This document shows, piece by piece, positions 26,212-51,204 of a stretch of DNA of 64,000 bases. This DNA is from Mansonella perstans (taxonomy: Eukaryota > Nematoda > Chromadorea > Rhabditida > Onchocercidae). Each line of letters begins with the position of its first letter. Within the stretch, counting starts at the first letter, position 1. The position numbers and the translations under genes were made by a program. The DNA is taken from the NCBI GenBank assembly GCA_037074765.1, contig JBAMDO010000064.1, positions 1-64,000 of the forward strand, in the 5' to 3' direction. The notes below the pieces were generated by a model. It was not told the DNA's origin. It saw only the letters and a list, made by a program, of their open reading frames with translations, and did not search any database.

Positions 26212-26537
26212 ATTCACTAGTGAATTATTTAACTTGGTAAGGCGTTTCAAAATTATTTCTTATAATGAAAGACTTTATGATAAATTTTGTAACGGTCAGA
26301 AACTTGCATGGTCGTCGAGATTTTAATAATTTTAATTTAATGATTTGGTATATAATTTGATGATAAAATAAAATCTTAAAATATACACAGTAAACAGCTT
26401 ACTTAAAGTTACTAAAGTAATTCCGTCTTTTTTGCTTAAGATTTATAATATCTTGCAAAAAGGATATATTAAAATATTATTTGTAAGTTGCTTGCAGGAA
26501 ATGGGACAGGTTGAAATACGAGAACCAAGCAAAGTAT
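26212..26537 (+). repeat. Displaced copy of URI exon 4 end-intron 4-exon 5 start
   Basis: This stretch repeats 22770-23102 almost base for base, including TTCACTAGTGAATTATTT, GTAACGGTCAGAAACTTGC and the exon 5 text GAAATGGGACAGGTTGAAAT. Differences are a few substitutions and an 8-bp deletion (TTTGATGA) in the exon 5 part, which breaks the frame. It carries no start codon or further exons and looks like a non-functional segmental duplication lying 0.5 kb after the URI stop. Confidence 0.93.
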
Positions 26538-27440
26538 ATTATTATAAATCTTGAATCACTTCTGGAATATTATTAATTCTGATATCAAATGTGTGCGAAT
26601 GTTTTTATTTATATTTACGTCTTATCATTTCATGTCAAGACGTAATTATTGTCACTTACTCAATGTATCATACTATCATTGAATTTAATTTCTAGAATTA
26701 AGTTTAATTTTTAGATTTAATGTCTGGAAGCATTGATGAATTTTGTTTAATAGTGGAGATCAATTCTGTGTGTCACATGCGTATGCATGCATTTGCAGAT
26801 GTATATCAGGTTACGTGAATTTGATGGACAGTCAGCAATACGGCGAGGTCAAAACAATAACAGAAATGAAATAACTGTAAAAAAAGAAGAAATTATATAA
26901 GTAACGAAATAAAAAGAAAAGAAAAATACAAAGAAGAAGTAGGAAAGAAGAACATTTCGAAATTCTCCAACAGATTTTCATTACTCATTTCGGAAAATTT
27001 CAGGGATATCTTTTTATTTACATTGTGAAAAAATTGTGTCAAACGATGACATATTCGAAATATTTCGGGGAATCAGTTAATTTTTTCAATATGAGTTTTT
27101 TTTTTATAGGAAATTTGTTTTTCTGGTAAAATTTTCAAAAATTCTATTTAGATTTTAGTTTTAAAATTTCATTTTGAAAGGAAGAAAAAATCTGATATAC
27201 ATTTTAATGTTTTTGACACAATTTTTTTTTGGATATATCGTTGTAACGGGTAGCATTTTTGAATATTTCACATAGAAATTACTTTTCTTTTAGCCTAATT
27301 TCTGTCTCCAAAAATCGGACAAATGAATTCAAGAATGAATGAATTCATTTATCCTTTAAAAGTAATGAAATTAATTATCATTGATTGAAGATAATTACAA
27401 TAATTGGAAAAAAAGAAAAGTGAATGAGAATTTAGATTGA

Positions 27441-27484
27441 CTTATATATATATATATATAAGACTTATATATATATATATATGT
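27441..27484. repeat. Two (TA)n tracts
   Basis: Two runs of TA repeats, each flanked by CTTATATA and separated by AGA, about 75 bp beyond the Rab27 stop codon, in its likely 3' UTR. Confidence 0.8.
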
Positions 27485-27557
27485 ATAGATTAATAAAAAA
27501 CTGCGAAAGCTTATAATAGATGAAAGATAAAGGAATGACAGATGACAAATGATAAGA

Positions 27558-32493
<4,936 letters not shown>

Positions 32494-35264
32494 TTACAAA
32501 TGACCATACTCAAAACCGTGTTTCATTCGCAATCTGCCCTGAAACTCTGATTATCGATAGAAACGTCGAAAGTTAAAAATAATTTAAAACAAGAATTTTT
32601 AAAATAACCTTATAACCGCAATGAGTAAGGATAATTACGATAATAAAAGGTGTAAAAGATTGAGCTGGTCTGACTAGCAGAGAAGCCAAACTGTATATAA
32701 TAGTAGAAATCGGCTTCCTGAAACTTGTGTCGATTGAAAATCAAGCATTTTGCATATCAACAGCTAAATTGCGTTCTGGTAAAAACAAAAATAGAACAGT
32801 AATGAAAAACGTTAGAGAAACTTGATACAGTAATATTTGACATAGTAATACATCCGATTCTTTAGCTTCACGAGAAAATTATGGGAAATTTATCAGCTCA
32901 CCGTCTTGAAAAGAAAGTCATATCTTCGTCAATATAATCAGCTAACAAAACTTGAAATAATGGAGCTATTGAATGAACCAATATACTGAAAACGAATTAA
33001 GTCGTTATAGAAGAATGATTTCATGATTTGGTCAAATTTTATGACAACATTAATATCAACAAATAATAAATAACAAATGTCATTCTACCAAACATTAAGT
33101 ATTCATACGTAATACCTGTCAAAAAACATGAATAAAATAATTAAATATGGATGATTGTATCCACAGATTAGAAGGAACACAGAAGAAATCACGGAAACCA
33201 TGAAAGATTTCATGATAACTGACGCAACAGCTATTCTGATGATTATCTTACCACTTAATATCACAAACAGCTGAAAATGAATATAATTTAAAATAGAAAA
33301 AAACTCCCTTTTTGATTTCAAATTAAAAAATTAAATTCACAGAGGGAAAAAGTGAATAATAACCTGAGGTATAAGTGTGCACGCCGCATAGAAAAGACTC
33401 ATTTTCCACGATCCCTTTGCCATAATCTCCTTTGGGATGAGTAATTCAGTAGCGATAGCAGCAAAGTTGAAATGCGCTGTTGACCTAGATATAATCATTA
33501 TGCTAGTTTATTTCAGCTTGGAAAAAACAAGATGGCAATTACATTGCTCAATTTTGTTTATGAATTCAGAACTTGAGTGAACTTTATAAAACTTTGAATT
33601 CAGAAAAAATCTTAGAAAAAGCAAAAAATGAACCTGCATGCATGAAGAAAATAGGTAATAGTAATGGCTCGGAAATCAGGCCTTGATAATATTTGCTTCG
33701 TTATTTTGAAAGCATGCAAAAATTTTTCCTTAGATTCTTCTTGCAGCAATGTTGTTGAAGAGCATAAGTTCTCAGGTAGTTTGTCTTCATAATGTAACGA
33801 TCCGGTAATTTTAAAACAGAGCACTCCTAATACCGCAATAACAATACTAATGTACTGAAAAGTCCGGAAATCCTGGAATCACGTTATTCAATATTATGAA
33901 GAAGACCTCTAAACTTATTCAAATGTAAAAAAAATGAATTCTTCAATATACTCTATTACTTTATAAGAATTCTATTCCATTTCGAAAAATTTACTTTTTC
34001 ACTTCATTTACTATTACTGAACAAACTGTTCTCTAATCTGAATCGCATAACGTATATCAAACGCACAAAAACTAACAAATTAAATACATTACAATCAAAG
34101 GCTAACAAAAGGTAAAGCAAAGCTTACATTTAGTCCACCTGTCAGTTTCTCAGTGATTGGTATAATATTTACAGATAAAAAAATTGCAAACTGGGAAAAT
34201 TTCAAAGCTGAAATACGCTCAGATTTATTGTAAGTCGTTTCCGCGAATAAAGCGCTCCATGCAACATTTACACAACTACAACAAATAATAAATTTAAAAT
34301 TAACCCATGAATAAAAGTAGAAAATGTTACCTTAATCAACATAATAGGCATAATATCCAATGACAATTGAAAGAAATTTCATCTAACCATTTAATGAAAA
34401 AAAAAAATTTTTTTAAATATTAAAAAAGAGATACCTGTAGAAGGCATCATATAAAAAAAGACCAAAAAGCAAATGACATCCAACAACATATGGTGATGAT
34501 GATCCATCTGTTCTATTCCACGGAAACCATAAAATTAAAAAAGAGGCTGCTAGACAAGGTCCCAAAATTGATATTACTTTTGTGCGGCAGTGAAGCCATG
34601 TAGTACTGACATCCTGGAAGTAAAAAAAAAAGATGATTGAAATCATATGATTATTAGTATTTTGCTGTGCCAATTATTATTAAAAAAGTTAAGCAATAAA
34701 TGATCGCAAAATTTTACAAAAACGGTTAATAAGTTTGTACATTTATAATTTAAAATTTTTTTAGTATGTTATAACATATTTTGCATACAACAAAAGTATT
34801 TGATGCACTGAATAATAAATAAACAAATTTTATCCGAAAAATCAGTTTATCTCAACTAGTTATACATTTTAGCCATCAAGTAGCATTCATAAATTAAATA
34901 GTTAAATAGTTAAAAATTAAATAGTTAAAAAAAAAAAGAAAAAACGAAGTCAATAAAGCTAAACAGTATATCATTTAACTAGTATTTATTAGCACTTTCT
35001 ATCTGAACAATATGCTTACTTAAACATAATTATTCCTTACGGTACTTTTCATTAATTTCTTACCTGAGCATAACCGAACAATGGATCGTTAATAGCATTC
35101 CAAACAGCAAATAATATTTGTCCAATAGCAAACCAAAATTGATCGATTTTATAAATATTTAAGAATATTTTAACATAATAAAACATGAAGAATGTTTGCA
35201 TTAGGCTCATGGCCAACTGACCACAACACAAAGCACAGTTTACTGTCACATCGGTCATTTTCAT
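32494..35264 (-). CDS. MFSD13A: MFSD13A/TMEM180-like multi-pass membrane protein
   Basis: Major-facilitator-type membrane protein of the glycoside-pentoside-hexuronide/TMEM180 group; its substrate is not known. Exons (descending): 35064-35264, 34435-34613, 34128-34275, 33634-33872, 33364-33484, 33116-33270, 32902-32985, 32609-32717, 32494-32538; 1281 nt, 426 residues. About ten to twelve hydrophobic spans. Family marks: VWNAINDPLFGY at the end of exon 1, WSALFAETT, ADYIDEDMTFFSRRKP (the D-E-D and S-R-R of the TMEM180 family), and RPAQSFTPF in the penultimate exon. A TTTAAATTACAG acceptor about 45 nt upstream of the ATG fits trans-splicing. The first bases of exon 8 were placed by phase at 32717 because the nearer acceptor at about 32774 leads straight to a stop. 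The last 15-codon exon is the least certain part. Confidence 0.85.
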
Positions 35265-35311
35265 TCACTACTTATATTCGTTCCATACATGAATGACCCA
35301 TGAATATATCT

Positions 35312-36788
35312 GTAATTTAAATACAATTTTATTACAAATGGTTAATGAATTGTTATTGCCAAAGAACAGAAAGAGTGTAAATGTCTCTCTAATAGAAATT
35401 ATAATCAAAAAATATGATTAAACAATTAAAATTGTATTTTCCTTAATTTATATATTGGAACAATATAAGTAAAGGGAAGATGAGTAAACAAAGGGAAAAA
35501 GTCGGATAATTGAATAAATAAAAAGAGAAAGTTAAGCAAAAAAAATAGAAGAAAATAGCAGATTGAAAGAAAAATATAAAAAAAGAGAAAGAATTAAACA
35601 GTAAATAAAAGAAAGATAAACAAAAACAGAAAAGATTGTAAATACAAGCACAAAAGAAAAGTAAACAAAATCGTGGTAACAATATACGTTTTTTAATCAA
35701 GTAGGAACTGAGATTTGCATTAATCATTGGTCGAAACCGCATTATTTTCTATATCTGGTTAACATGTTGTGATATTACAATAATATTTCCGTCGTTTTTC
35801 TCTTGTTTTTTCTTAAGTTTGATAGTTTGCTTAGTAACTTTCTACAAAGTTTGAAATTTAATTTTATTCTCAGCTAAATTTGAATTTCTTTTAAAATCAG
35901 TCCTGATATTGAATAGAACGTATTAGATGCTTGCAAAATCTAAACATAAATACCATTATCATTTTACTTTTTGTATAACATGTTATGCTGTAATTTTATT
36001 TCTGTGTAGTTTTGTTCAGCTTTTCATTATATGTTCGATTATTTCCATGCGATTCACACTGGTTGTTAAATGTTTTGCTTGCCATTGATGAACATTACAC
36101 TGAAAAACTTCGCTTTATCCATTTTCATTGGTCAGTTCTTTTCTTCCTTTCAATTTACTGATAGTTAAATGAAAAAAAAAAAGCGAAACAACTGTAAGCT
36201 TTTAATTACTTCGATTACTTTAGTATATCTCCTATAAAAAAGCGTTCCAATATTTTTTATCTCAGTTTTTCTCAGATCTTACTGAAATCACTAATTTTTG
36301 TTTCAAGCATTGATTTCTGGTTTCATGATGTAAGTGATTGTTCTGTATGAAAGCTGGAAATTTTCAAAGATTTGAAAGACTTTTCTGGAGTATTTAATTT
36401 AGCAACTGAAATTCTAGCACTACAATTGCTAGTATAACTGAAGAAATGATATAAAGTAATGCATATTTTGGTTATGTTAGCATTTATATTATTTAATCTA
36501 GATTGGTTTTTTATTTGAAACTTAATTATTTTTAATTTTATTGTTTTTATATCTCAATTGCATGCTAATTTCAGCATTGGTACCCTTTTCATGCTTGTAG
36601 CAGCATATTTCTGTCTAAACTTGCAGAAGTTATCAGCTTGCTTTTATATATATTATTCAGTTTAAGATAGCAAGTAGATTGTTATAATTTATTTAGCTCA
36701 CCATTTTGTTTGTTTTTCACGTGTATACTGATTTCAGCATTCATATTTTACATCAGTATTGCAGAATTCTGTCATTGATTGTTCCATC
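35312..36788. other. Divergent spacer, no gene recognised
   Basis: Lies between the start of the MFSD13A-like gene (-) and the SMAD gene (+). AT-rich with purine-rich and T-rich runs. No exon or RNA gene was seen; presumably it holds both promoters. Confidence 0.5.
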
Positions 36789-40776
<3,988 letters not shown>

Positions 40777-43700
40777 TGGATGCTTCTCACGGTTTATATT
40801 TCTTATGTAAGTAGGAGAAGATTGAATTTTCAAAAAATGGAACTATGTAGGAGCTATGGTCTTTGTAGTTCCGCAAATATTAAATTTTGGAACTATACTA
40901 TTTGGAAAAACAGTTGATATTTTGCTTTGTATATATATCACTTGTCAGTTTAAAACGGTTGGCAGTATCAACTGTTACATCTATCCTTGTAACGACGAAT
41001 TCTTATTGAACTGGACTATTTTCATTCTGTTTTTAAGATTATGGTCATCAGGATTATTTTTACTATTTTGGGTTGTTTTGATTCGTATTGCTTTGCTTTG
41101 GAATGGAAAGCATAGCTTGTATATTATTTCGTTCTAATATTATTCATTCTTGTTGATAAAATCAACAATAAGGTATTGTACATCTATTGAATATTATCCA
41201 AGAATAATTATTCTGGATATTCTAATCAATTCTGATAATCATTATTTTTATTGTCTTCTTTTTTTTAACTTCTGCGAATTGAATAGAATATAACAATTTA
41301 GAGAAATATGAGTCAATGAGCGAAATATAAGAAACTGATTTTAGTAATGATTTCGTTTTACTACAAAGACTATTTTCTTTAAAAAGAATAGAGATATGGA
41401 AGATTGTATTTAATTTATGTCACGATACTAGCAAAGTGGTATAGGATGGATATCTAGTAATCTTTCATTTCTAATCCTTTTTGAAAGTAACTGATTACAT
41501 AATATTGTTTGTATAAAAATAACAAATAATTTGCTATTCCTGTATGTTTCTAAAACATTGACATTCATCTTTTCAAAACTGTAATGCATACTGTGATTTT
41601 TTTCCCTCTTGTTCTTGCTGATACGTAATTTACCGGTTATTCTTTTTTTGTATAATTTCTTATAAAGTCTTCAAGTGTGGAATTGCCGTTGAAATTTATA
41701 GAGCTTAATAAATGTAAAAATCTGATTAAAATTTCGCTATCACTTTCAGTTTTTTAAAATATATTTCCTTTTCAAATTATCATCGTTTTTCTTTTGTTTA
41801 TTTCCACTTCTTGATTTCTAAATCAAATCTGATTTTGTTTATTTTGCAACTTGTATCCAGATTTTAACGAACCGAAGGATTCGAATATCAGTTCAAACAT
41901 GTCGCTTCAAATATGCAAGTGATTTTACTAATGAAACCTTGCATTATTAAAGATGACTAATATATGGAAGAGAATTTATCTTTCAAAAAAAATTTAGTTT
42001 TAATAATTACTGAAGATAAAGATTCCATTGGGATCTTCGATTTTAGAGCATCTTCTGATTCTTTCCTTTTTACAGTCATTTTTAGTCTTCATGTGCAATT
42101 CTGTTTAAACTTTCCTATCCAATTCTTCGGATTGCATAAAAATATTTTTGGAAAGAAATTATTCTTTTCATTCTGGAATTTTTTTTTCATATTTTACGAT
42201 AATATTGCAAAATAGATAAGCAAAAATAGACTTAATGCATTTGCTAGCTCATTTTTAGTTCTTTTATATAAGTTGTATTGAATGTAAAGAAATTTGTATA
42301 ATTTGATTGTATTGAATAAAAAACTAACCGAGAATTCGATAAAAGTTGGATGAAGACATATTTAGTTTTGTAAAACAGAAACACAATTTGTGAATTTCAA
42401 ACTATATTGTCTTGTTTTGATTACTGAAATTCTCTTTAATTTTTAGAACAATTATAAAACGATATGGTGCGATAGTGATTTAAAGTTGCATAAGATAAAT
42501 ACGTCGAATGCATTGTTTTACTATTTTGATGAATAGAATTCAACAGTTGGGTCAAGACTGTTTTTTTTTGTAAACATTTACCCAATTAATTATAATTTAC
42601 AACAGTTTGTATAGTTGTATATTACATATTCTTAATTTTATAATCTCCAATTAATTTCGTGGTTAATGAATTAAAATATTTGGGAAATGAAATTTAAATA
42701 CACAGTAAATTTCAAATAGCTTCGGATAGTCAAATTTGATTAACGGGTGAAATGGAGGACGGAAAGGAACACAATCCTTTCTACTCTTTTTTTTTTTTTT
42801 TTGATTAAGTTTCGGAAATATTTTTTTCTTTACTATTTGGAAGTTTTTCCGGGAAGTGCAATTAAGCCAGAAAATGGACGGTGCAAAATAATTGCAATTA
42901 GGAATGTGATCATACATATTTATTTCAAAACTACTAATTATTAGTCTCACGTAGCTTCCGGTGTAATATATTTTGGTGAGTTGGAACTAGTTTTTTGAGG
43001 ATGAGATTTGTCGTTCTAAAAATCTAAGTTACAGATGAATTACGAACAGTCATTTAATGTCTAATTAACTTGGTATTATTATCTATTCAATTTCGTGATT
43101 GATTATAACCATGTCGGAAATTTGCAGCAATATTTTAGTTTAATTGAAACATCTGTTAACACTAATTGGTTGGAAATTTTATTTAAATAAGGAAAGCGAA
43201 AATTAAGAATAATAATTCTCTGGGAAATAGTCGATTTTAATTTTCACTTTTATTTTCTAAATAGTCGATTTTTTTCTGCTGATAAAAATCATTAACAGCT
43301 GCAATAATAAGTAGGTAAAAAGAAAATTAAATTTCAATATTTATAAAGAAAAATAATTTTCAATCTTTTTTTTGGTGACCTTCTTTACTTGACTTTTTCC
43401 TGTTTTCTATCATAAAATTATCATTGAATTAATTAATCATTTTTTTTTTTAAAGGAAATAGATGAATTAATAATCATGAATGAAGTATACTCTTTTTTTC
43501 TTTCATTTTTAAGATCATTGAATGACATTCTGAATGCATTTTTCCTTGAAATTCATACAGGCGGAAAATTATTGTTGAAACATACCACTCAAATGAAATA
43601 TTTAAATAATTAATAATTGAATGGGTGATTAGACACTTTTAGTCATTCATCAAGCAAAAATTTAGTAAACTGCAAAAAATGACAATATTAAAATGTTATT

Positions 43701-44896
43701 TAACGTTATTTATTTAAGTAAGAAAAAAACAAATGAAAAAAAAAAATTAAATTGAAAAAAGTAATAAACGATATGAATGATTTTTTAACAGTCACTCTTT
43801 TGTCTTTATCTTCACTTTTTTATTTACATTTCATTTTCGACAAGTTTTTCTTTCTAAGCGAAAAGAAACTATTCGACCGACTCTACTTATTGTTTGATCA
43901 ATTAATTAAGCTCAATAAAAAAATTTTGCGAGTATTGCCGCTTGAGCGCATCCTTTTTTTTTGATTATTGAAAAACGCTTTACTAATTGTTTAGTTTTCA
44001 TTTGTTAATAATACACTGAGTGTCAATTAATACTGATCATAGTAATTTGCATTTCTACATATTAAAAAATTTGCTCATTTGGAATATTAAAAAAAAGGTG
44101 GTACTAATTATTGTCTATAGAAAACCATCTTATCTGGAAAATTGGAATGTTCGCTTGAAAGTTAAACAAATGGACAAATTATTCATTTGAAAGGAAAAGG
44201 AAAAGTTCGTCTGTTTCACTTAATATTCTATCATTGGAATTTTTTGGAGGACAAAGTAAACACAGCTTTCATAATTTCCTGACAACATTATTATTGTCTA
44301 TCAAGTGAAGAGTATCGTTAATTTCACTTCTTCATCTTTCATATTGATAAGAATTAATTTTTGTATAACATTTATATAAAATTTATACGATGATTTTCAT
44401 TTATAATAATTAACATATTTCTAATGAATTCTTTTCCAAAAAAAATTATTTCACTTCTATTTCAATATTTCCTTAAGTCACATATCACACTTGCTGATCA
44501 AGGAGAGCTGTAAATATTAATGCTATAAAACAAAGTATTCGATAAAGTAACAATGAGTATTATTAGTATTTAACGAAAAATTAAAACGCATATTGCAAGA
44601 AGGTAAAAATTAATCTTTTTTTTAAAAAATCATTGCACAAAAAAAGCAATCGTAAAATTATATTCTTATCTACAAAAAAAAGTGAGACGTTAAAATGGTT
44701 TATGTAATGATATGGACTGTTTATCAGTGATAGTAAGTTCGTTATTACTTCTTAATCTTTTCTCCAAATATTCATTTCTCGAGGGAAATAAGAAAAATAT
44801 TTGCGAAGAGCATTAGTACTGCCCACTGATAACATTCAAATAATTTCAAAAATAACTGAAAATTAGTATTAGTTTTGTATTTTAATTGCTGTTGCA
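40777..44896. other. Intergenic, no gene recognised
   Basis: About 4.1 kb of AT-rich sequence downstream of the SMAD gene, whose 3' UTR occupies the first part. Several open frames of 65-95 codons (for example 40856-41137 and 42663-42950) are hydrophobic or low-complexity with no conserved motif and no splice context. Confidence 0.55.
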
Positions 44897-47748
<2,852 letters not shown>

Positions 47749-49300
47749 AAAAGGATGACAATGTGATTGATGGAAAATTTGAAAGAAACTACAAACAATA
47801 TTGAAGAATAATTTTGTTCACAGGAAAAAGAAGAATTCTTTGAAATATTTCAGTAGAAATTATCATTTGTATTATATCGATCAAATCTGTTACAGTTAAT
47901 TACTTAAAAAATAGAATATAAATCAAAGATGTAATTTTATTCGTTTTCTTATGGCTGCAAACATTTTTCTAATTATTGCGTTTATTTTCTCATTTACTGA
48001 AAAAAAGAATTACTTTATATTATGAAAAAAGAATTACTATTTTTTGCAAATTCAAAAAATATAATACAATAATTTAGTGTTGTCGTAAATTCTTTATTTG
48101 CATTACGTCAAGCATATTTGATGTGCAGCGGTTATCCTCGTGAAAAACCCCGTGAAAAACGAAGAAAAAGACGATTTCTAGTTTTCAAATAGTTAGCAAA
48201 AACAAGCAATAGAAATGATTGAAAATAAAATATTCTGCACTATACGTGACTGGTTTGAATTTCGAATTGAAATATTTCTACTATTCAAATTTTATTCAAA
48301 ATTCTCAGTATTTTATAACTAACAAAGTTGTTCTTGTATTCTTGACTTCATGAACAGTAGCGCATCATCTTTGAATATGTAGTAACAATCAAATAATATG
48401 ATAAATCGTCACATTTGTTTACGACAGATATATTCTTAAATTTATAATTTATTAGAAACTATTATTAGGAAACTACTAGATCAAGGATGATCTTAGTAAA
48501 AAGAAACAAAAATTAAACTTTTCAAAAAAATCAAACTCACTTCAAAAATTAAACGAAAATATGACAATCGAAGTTCGATTACTTCAGGTCGTCGAGTTCA
48601 CCATTTTCATTGAATAATCGTGATAAACTCATTGTAAATCAAATTAATATTTTCTTAGGCTATAAGACAACAAAGAATGTTACAGACATAGTCGAGCACT
48701 GATTGGCATTGTCCTACCTGCTCCAAAATGTCCTTTCCTTTGAATTATAAAGATGAATTTGCACCCCTGAACAGATTTTTTAAATTTGGGAAAAGGTAAT
48801 TTTTGCGTAGTTTCCCGTCTGTTACAATAAGATCGCAATCCTGTCAAAAGAAATTAGTGATATAGTTGTTAGAAGTGAATGACAATGTTCAAAATTTAAA
48901 TGAATAACGATGACAAAAAAATGGTAGGATAATTTCAGTATACAATAAAGTTCGGTGGAATAAGAGAATATTGTTGTCGGAAAAACCTGAATAATTCTGT
49001 ATTACACAACTATTTGACTGCATGCCAAATAATCTTTCATTTCAAAATATTTACGAAATTCACAACACTTTGTAATTTGACGATTCGAATGTAAAAAAAT
49101 AGTATTGTAGCACATTTAACACATTTATTATCTTTGTCTGAATTGCATTTCACCGCTCTATTTAAACATAATTGTTCAGAGTTTATATAAGTTTATAAAG
49201 TTTAATGATCTTAATACATTCTTTCTTTGCGACTTTCGATTAATTTTCTATAGCCAAAAAATTAAATGGTCTTTGTCGCGAATTTCATGACGCGAAACTT
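47749..49300. other. Intergenic, start of a repeat-rich gene desert
   Basis: AT-rich, no recognised exon. Around 48966-49000 a phrase GTCGGAAAAACCTGAATAAT resembles the start of the dispersed repeat described at 52.99, 56.75 and 59.6 kb. Confidence 0.5.
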
Positions 49301-49359
49301 CCAATAACTCAATAAATTAAATTGTAAATAAACGTTAATAACATTGTAAAGCATTCAAC

Positions 49360-50001
49360 TAAAGTTACATTTTTAGATTTATTTCCATGTTCTTTGTTGT
49401 CATGTAAATTCACATCCTTTCTATTCATACAAGGAAAATGCTTTATTAGCAGCAACTTAAGATATTTATCTACAACAAAGGATTTGTAAAATAGGATTTG
49501 TATTAGATTTGTATCTTTTCTACAGTAAGCTAACAAAGCAGCAGCTACTGCGCTATACTACCAAATAAAAGCCATTGTTTTAAGCAATTAATTCCCATGC
49601 TTCCCCACTATGTAAACTGTCAATCTTTTCACCAATAACATTTTTTGTTTATTCTACAAGTGGTTGGTATCGTTTCAAAGACGCCGCTGTTGTAAATCAT
49701 CTATTCTCAACCATAATTAATCCCCTCTTTTATCACTTTAACTTTATGATCTTTGTATTAAGCTTTTAATCCCGCCTCTTCTACGACTATATATAGACAC
49801 TCGATCCTCACACAGTACATTCGTACATTTGTACATTCTTATACGCACGCATTCATACGTACGTTCTAATAAAGGTTTATTTACCCAAGTTTGAGGTTTA
49901 CGAACCGGCTTCTCGTCCTAACGCATCTTAGACCTCACAACATTCGACCCAACCCGGCCTCTCATCTTCAACTCAACACAACTTTCACGACAGTCCTCGA
50001 G
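49360..50001 (+). mobile_element. LTR-like repeat element carrying an SL1-like sequence (+ orientation)
   Basis: The segment has the layout of a retroelement promoter/LTR. A TATATATAG box (49788-49796) is followed by a C-rich leader, then AATAAA at 49868-49873, then an SL1-like sequence (49874-49895) with a GT directly after it. A second block of C-rich sequence (ACCCAACCCGGCC) follows, and a strong splice donor CTCGAG|GTGAGT at 50001/50002. Its C-rich character stands out from the AT-rich surroundings. It shares CTAACAAAG-CAGC-AAAGCCATTG and the AATAAA-SL-GT core with the minus-strand element at 54.3-54.85 kb. No reverse transcriptase or integrase reading frame was found, so it is a solo or remnant element. 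The boundaries are approximate. Confidence 0.5.
49874..49895 (+). other. SL1-like sequence, 21 of 22 bases, with donor GT
   Basis: Begins GGTTTATTTACCC and ends AAGTTTGAG; only position 7 differs from the nematode SL1 leader (T for A). It is followed by GTTTACG, so the SL RNA splice donor dinucleotide is present. The rest of an SL RNA gene (Sm site, 3' stem-loop) was not recognised downstream. Confidence 0.9.
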
Positions 50002-50716
50002 GTGAGTGGAATCTTTTGACTTTCTTCGAGGTTAACAAAAAACTAGGAAAAAAACAAAACAAAACATTCTCTTGATGAAAATCGAATTTATTTTAAGAAA
50101 TCTTTTTGGCTATTTTCAAAAAATTTTTTTTACAAAAAAACACAAAAAGAAGAAATCGGAAAAACACAGCTTTTCGAAATGTAATCGAAATTTCATTCAT
50201 ATTTGATTTATAACAAAATTCCGCTTTCCTTCGTTCTCCTTCCCATTTTTCAACAACATCATATTCATTACTAAATCAAATTATTACAATTATTATTATT
50301 TGGTTGCAATAATGGTACATACCCAATTGTCATCTATGGTCTAATTTACTGTACACAAAAAATTTCCCTTCACAGCAATTGTGGATGAATTCGAAGTGGG
50401 CCAAAGCGGTAATCCAAAAGAAGGCATAATCCAAATTTTAATTTCTTACAGTTTATATGATTATTTATTATCTTAGATTACTAAGACTATTAGTTTATTG
50501 GATTTATTGGATATTGGTAAGATTATATTAAAATACGTTACAAGTTGGTGATGTCGTGAAAGACATTCCCGAAATTACTTATTGAATTGACATAGTTATC
50601 AGCACAGACAAATAATAGACAGTTGTCCACGTGGATCGTTAATATTTGGTTAGTTTAGGTAACTCGGAGAAAAAACAATCGTATATCTGGAGATGATGAT
50701 GAAAAAAACTGATCAC

Positions 50717-50888
50717 CGTAATTGACTCCGTCACTTTTGCCATCATAAACAATTGGTAAAATGCTCGAACATGCTGTAGATGCTTAAACAAAGGATTACA
50801 TTGTTCCAATTTGCGTGCTTCATCTTTAATTGCGGGAAAGTTGCAGATGTCGTGGCTATCCCCTATCGAAACGATACGAACGTCTTCA
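50717..50888 (-). pseudogene. Exon-like fragment of an unidentified protein (patatin-like?)
   Basis: On the minus strand a TTTGTCCAG acceptor is followed by 57 open codons ending at ACG|GTGATC, a fair donor. The text reads EDVRIVSIGDSHDICNFPAI, then KDEARKLEQCNPLFKHLQHV and AFYQLFMMAKVTESIT. RIVSIG plus the following layout is weakly reminiscent of the SIGTG block of patatin-like (iPLA2) lipases, with GTG changed to GDS. No neighbouring exons were found, and a 42-bp piece of it recurs 380 bp away, so a decayed gene copy is more likely than an active gene. The family suggestion is weak. Confidence 0.35.
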
Positions 50889-51162
50889 CTGGACAAAGAA
50901 AATCAACATATCTCCATACAACGATCAGAAGAATCAGACCTCTAATTTATGTTCCCTACTCTCTTCCCCCCTGAAAGAGTTTAATCTCTTCAAAAAAAAA
51001 ATCACTTTTCGGTATTCGGTTGTTCCGACATCGGTGATTTTGCTTGTAATGCAAATGATTAGTAATATTTTTGCATGTTTAAATCATTTTCTGTTATCTA
51101 TAATCTATCAGTCCTCCTTCTTCTACCATTTTGACCTTTTGACCTTTGTATTGCGCTATCAT

Positions 51163-51204
51163 TTAAACAAAGGATTACATTGTTACAATTTGCGTGCTTC
51201 ATCT
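51163..51204. repeat. Second copy of a 42-bp segment also at 50784-50825
   Basis: TTAAACAAAGGATTACATTG and the following 22 bases occur at both places with one substitution. At the first place the segment lies inside the exon-like fragment (coding DEARKLEQCNPLFK on the minus strand); here the frame has a stop in place of Glu. Confidence 0.9.

Larger units (their letters stand above)
25701..27557. other. Convergent intergenic region
   Basis: Between the 3' ends of URI (+) and Rab27 (-). Besides the URI-derived duplicate and (TA)n tracts at 27441-27484, nothing was recognised. Confidence 0.6.

Noticed and set aside
32720..32774. Earlier acceptor for exon 8 of the MFSD13A-like gene
   Set aside because: Reading from it meets a stop after five codons; the acceptor at 32718-32719 gives the family text KPISTIIYSLASLLVRPAQS in phase.
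40856..41137. 93-codon hydrophobic frame after the SMAD stop
   Set aside because: Composition follows the AT-rich background; likely 3' UTR or intergenic, no motif or splice context.
42663..42950. Overlapping frames of 65 and 95 codons on opposite strands
   Set aside because: Low-complexity Lys/Phe-rich text caused by a poly-T tract; no family features.
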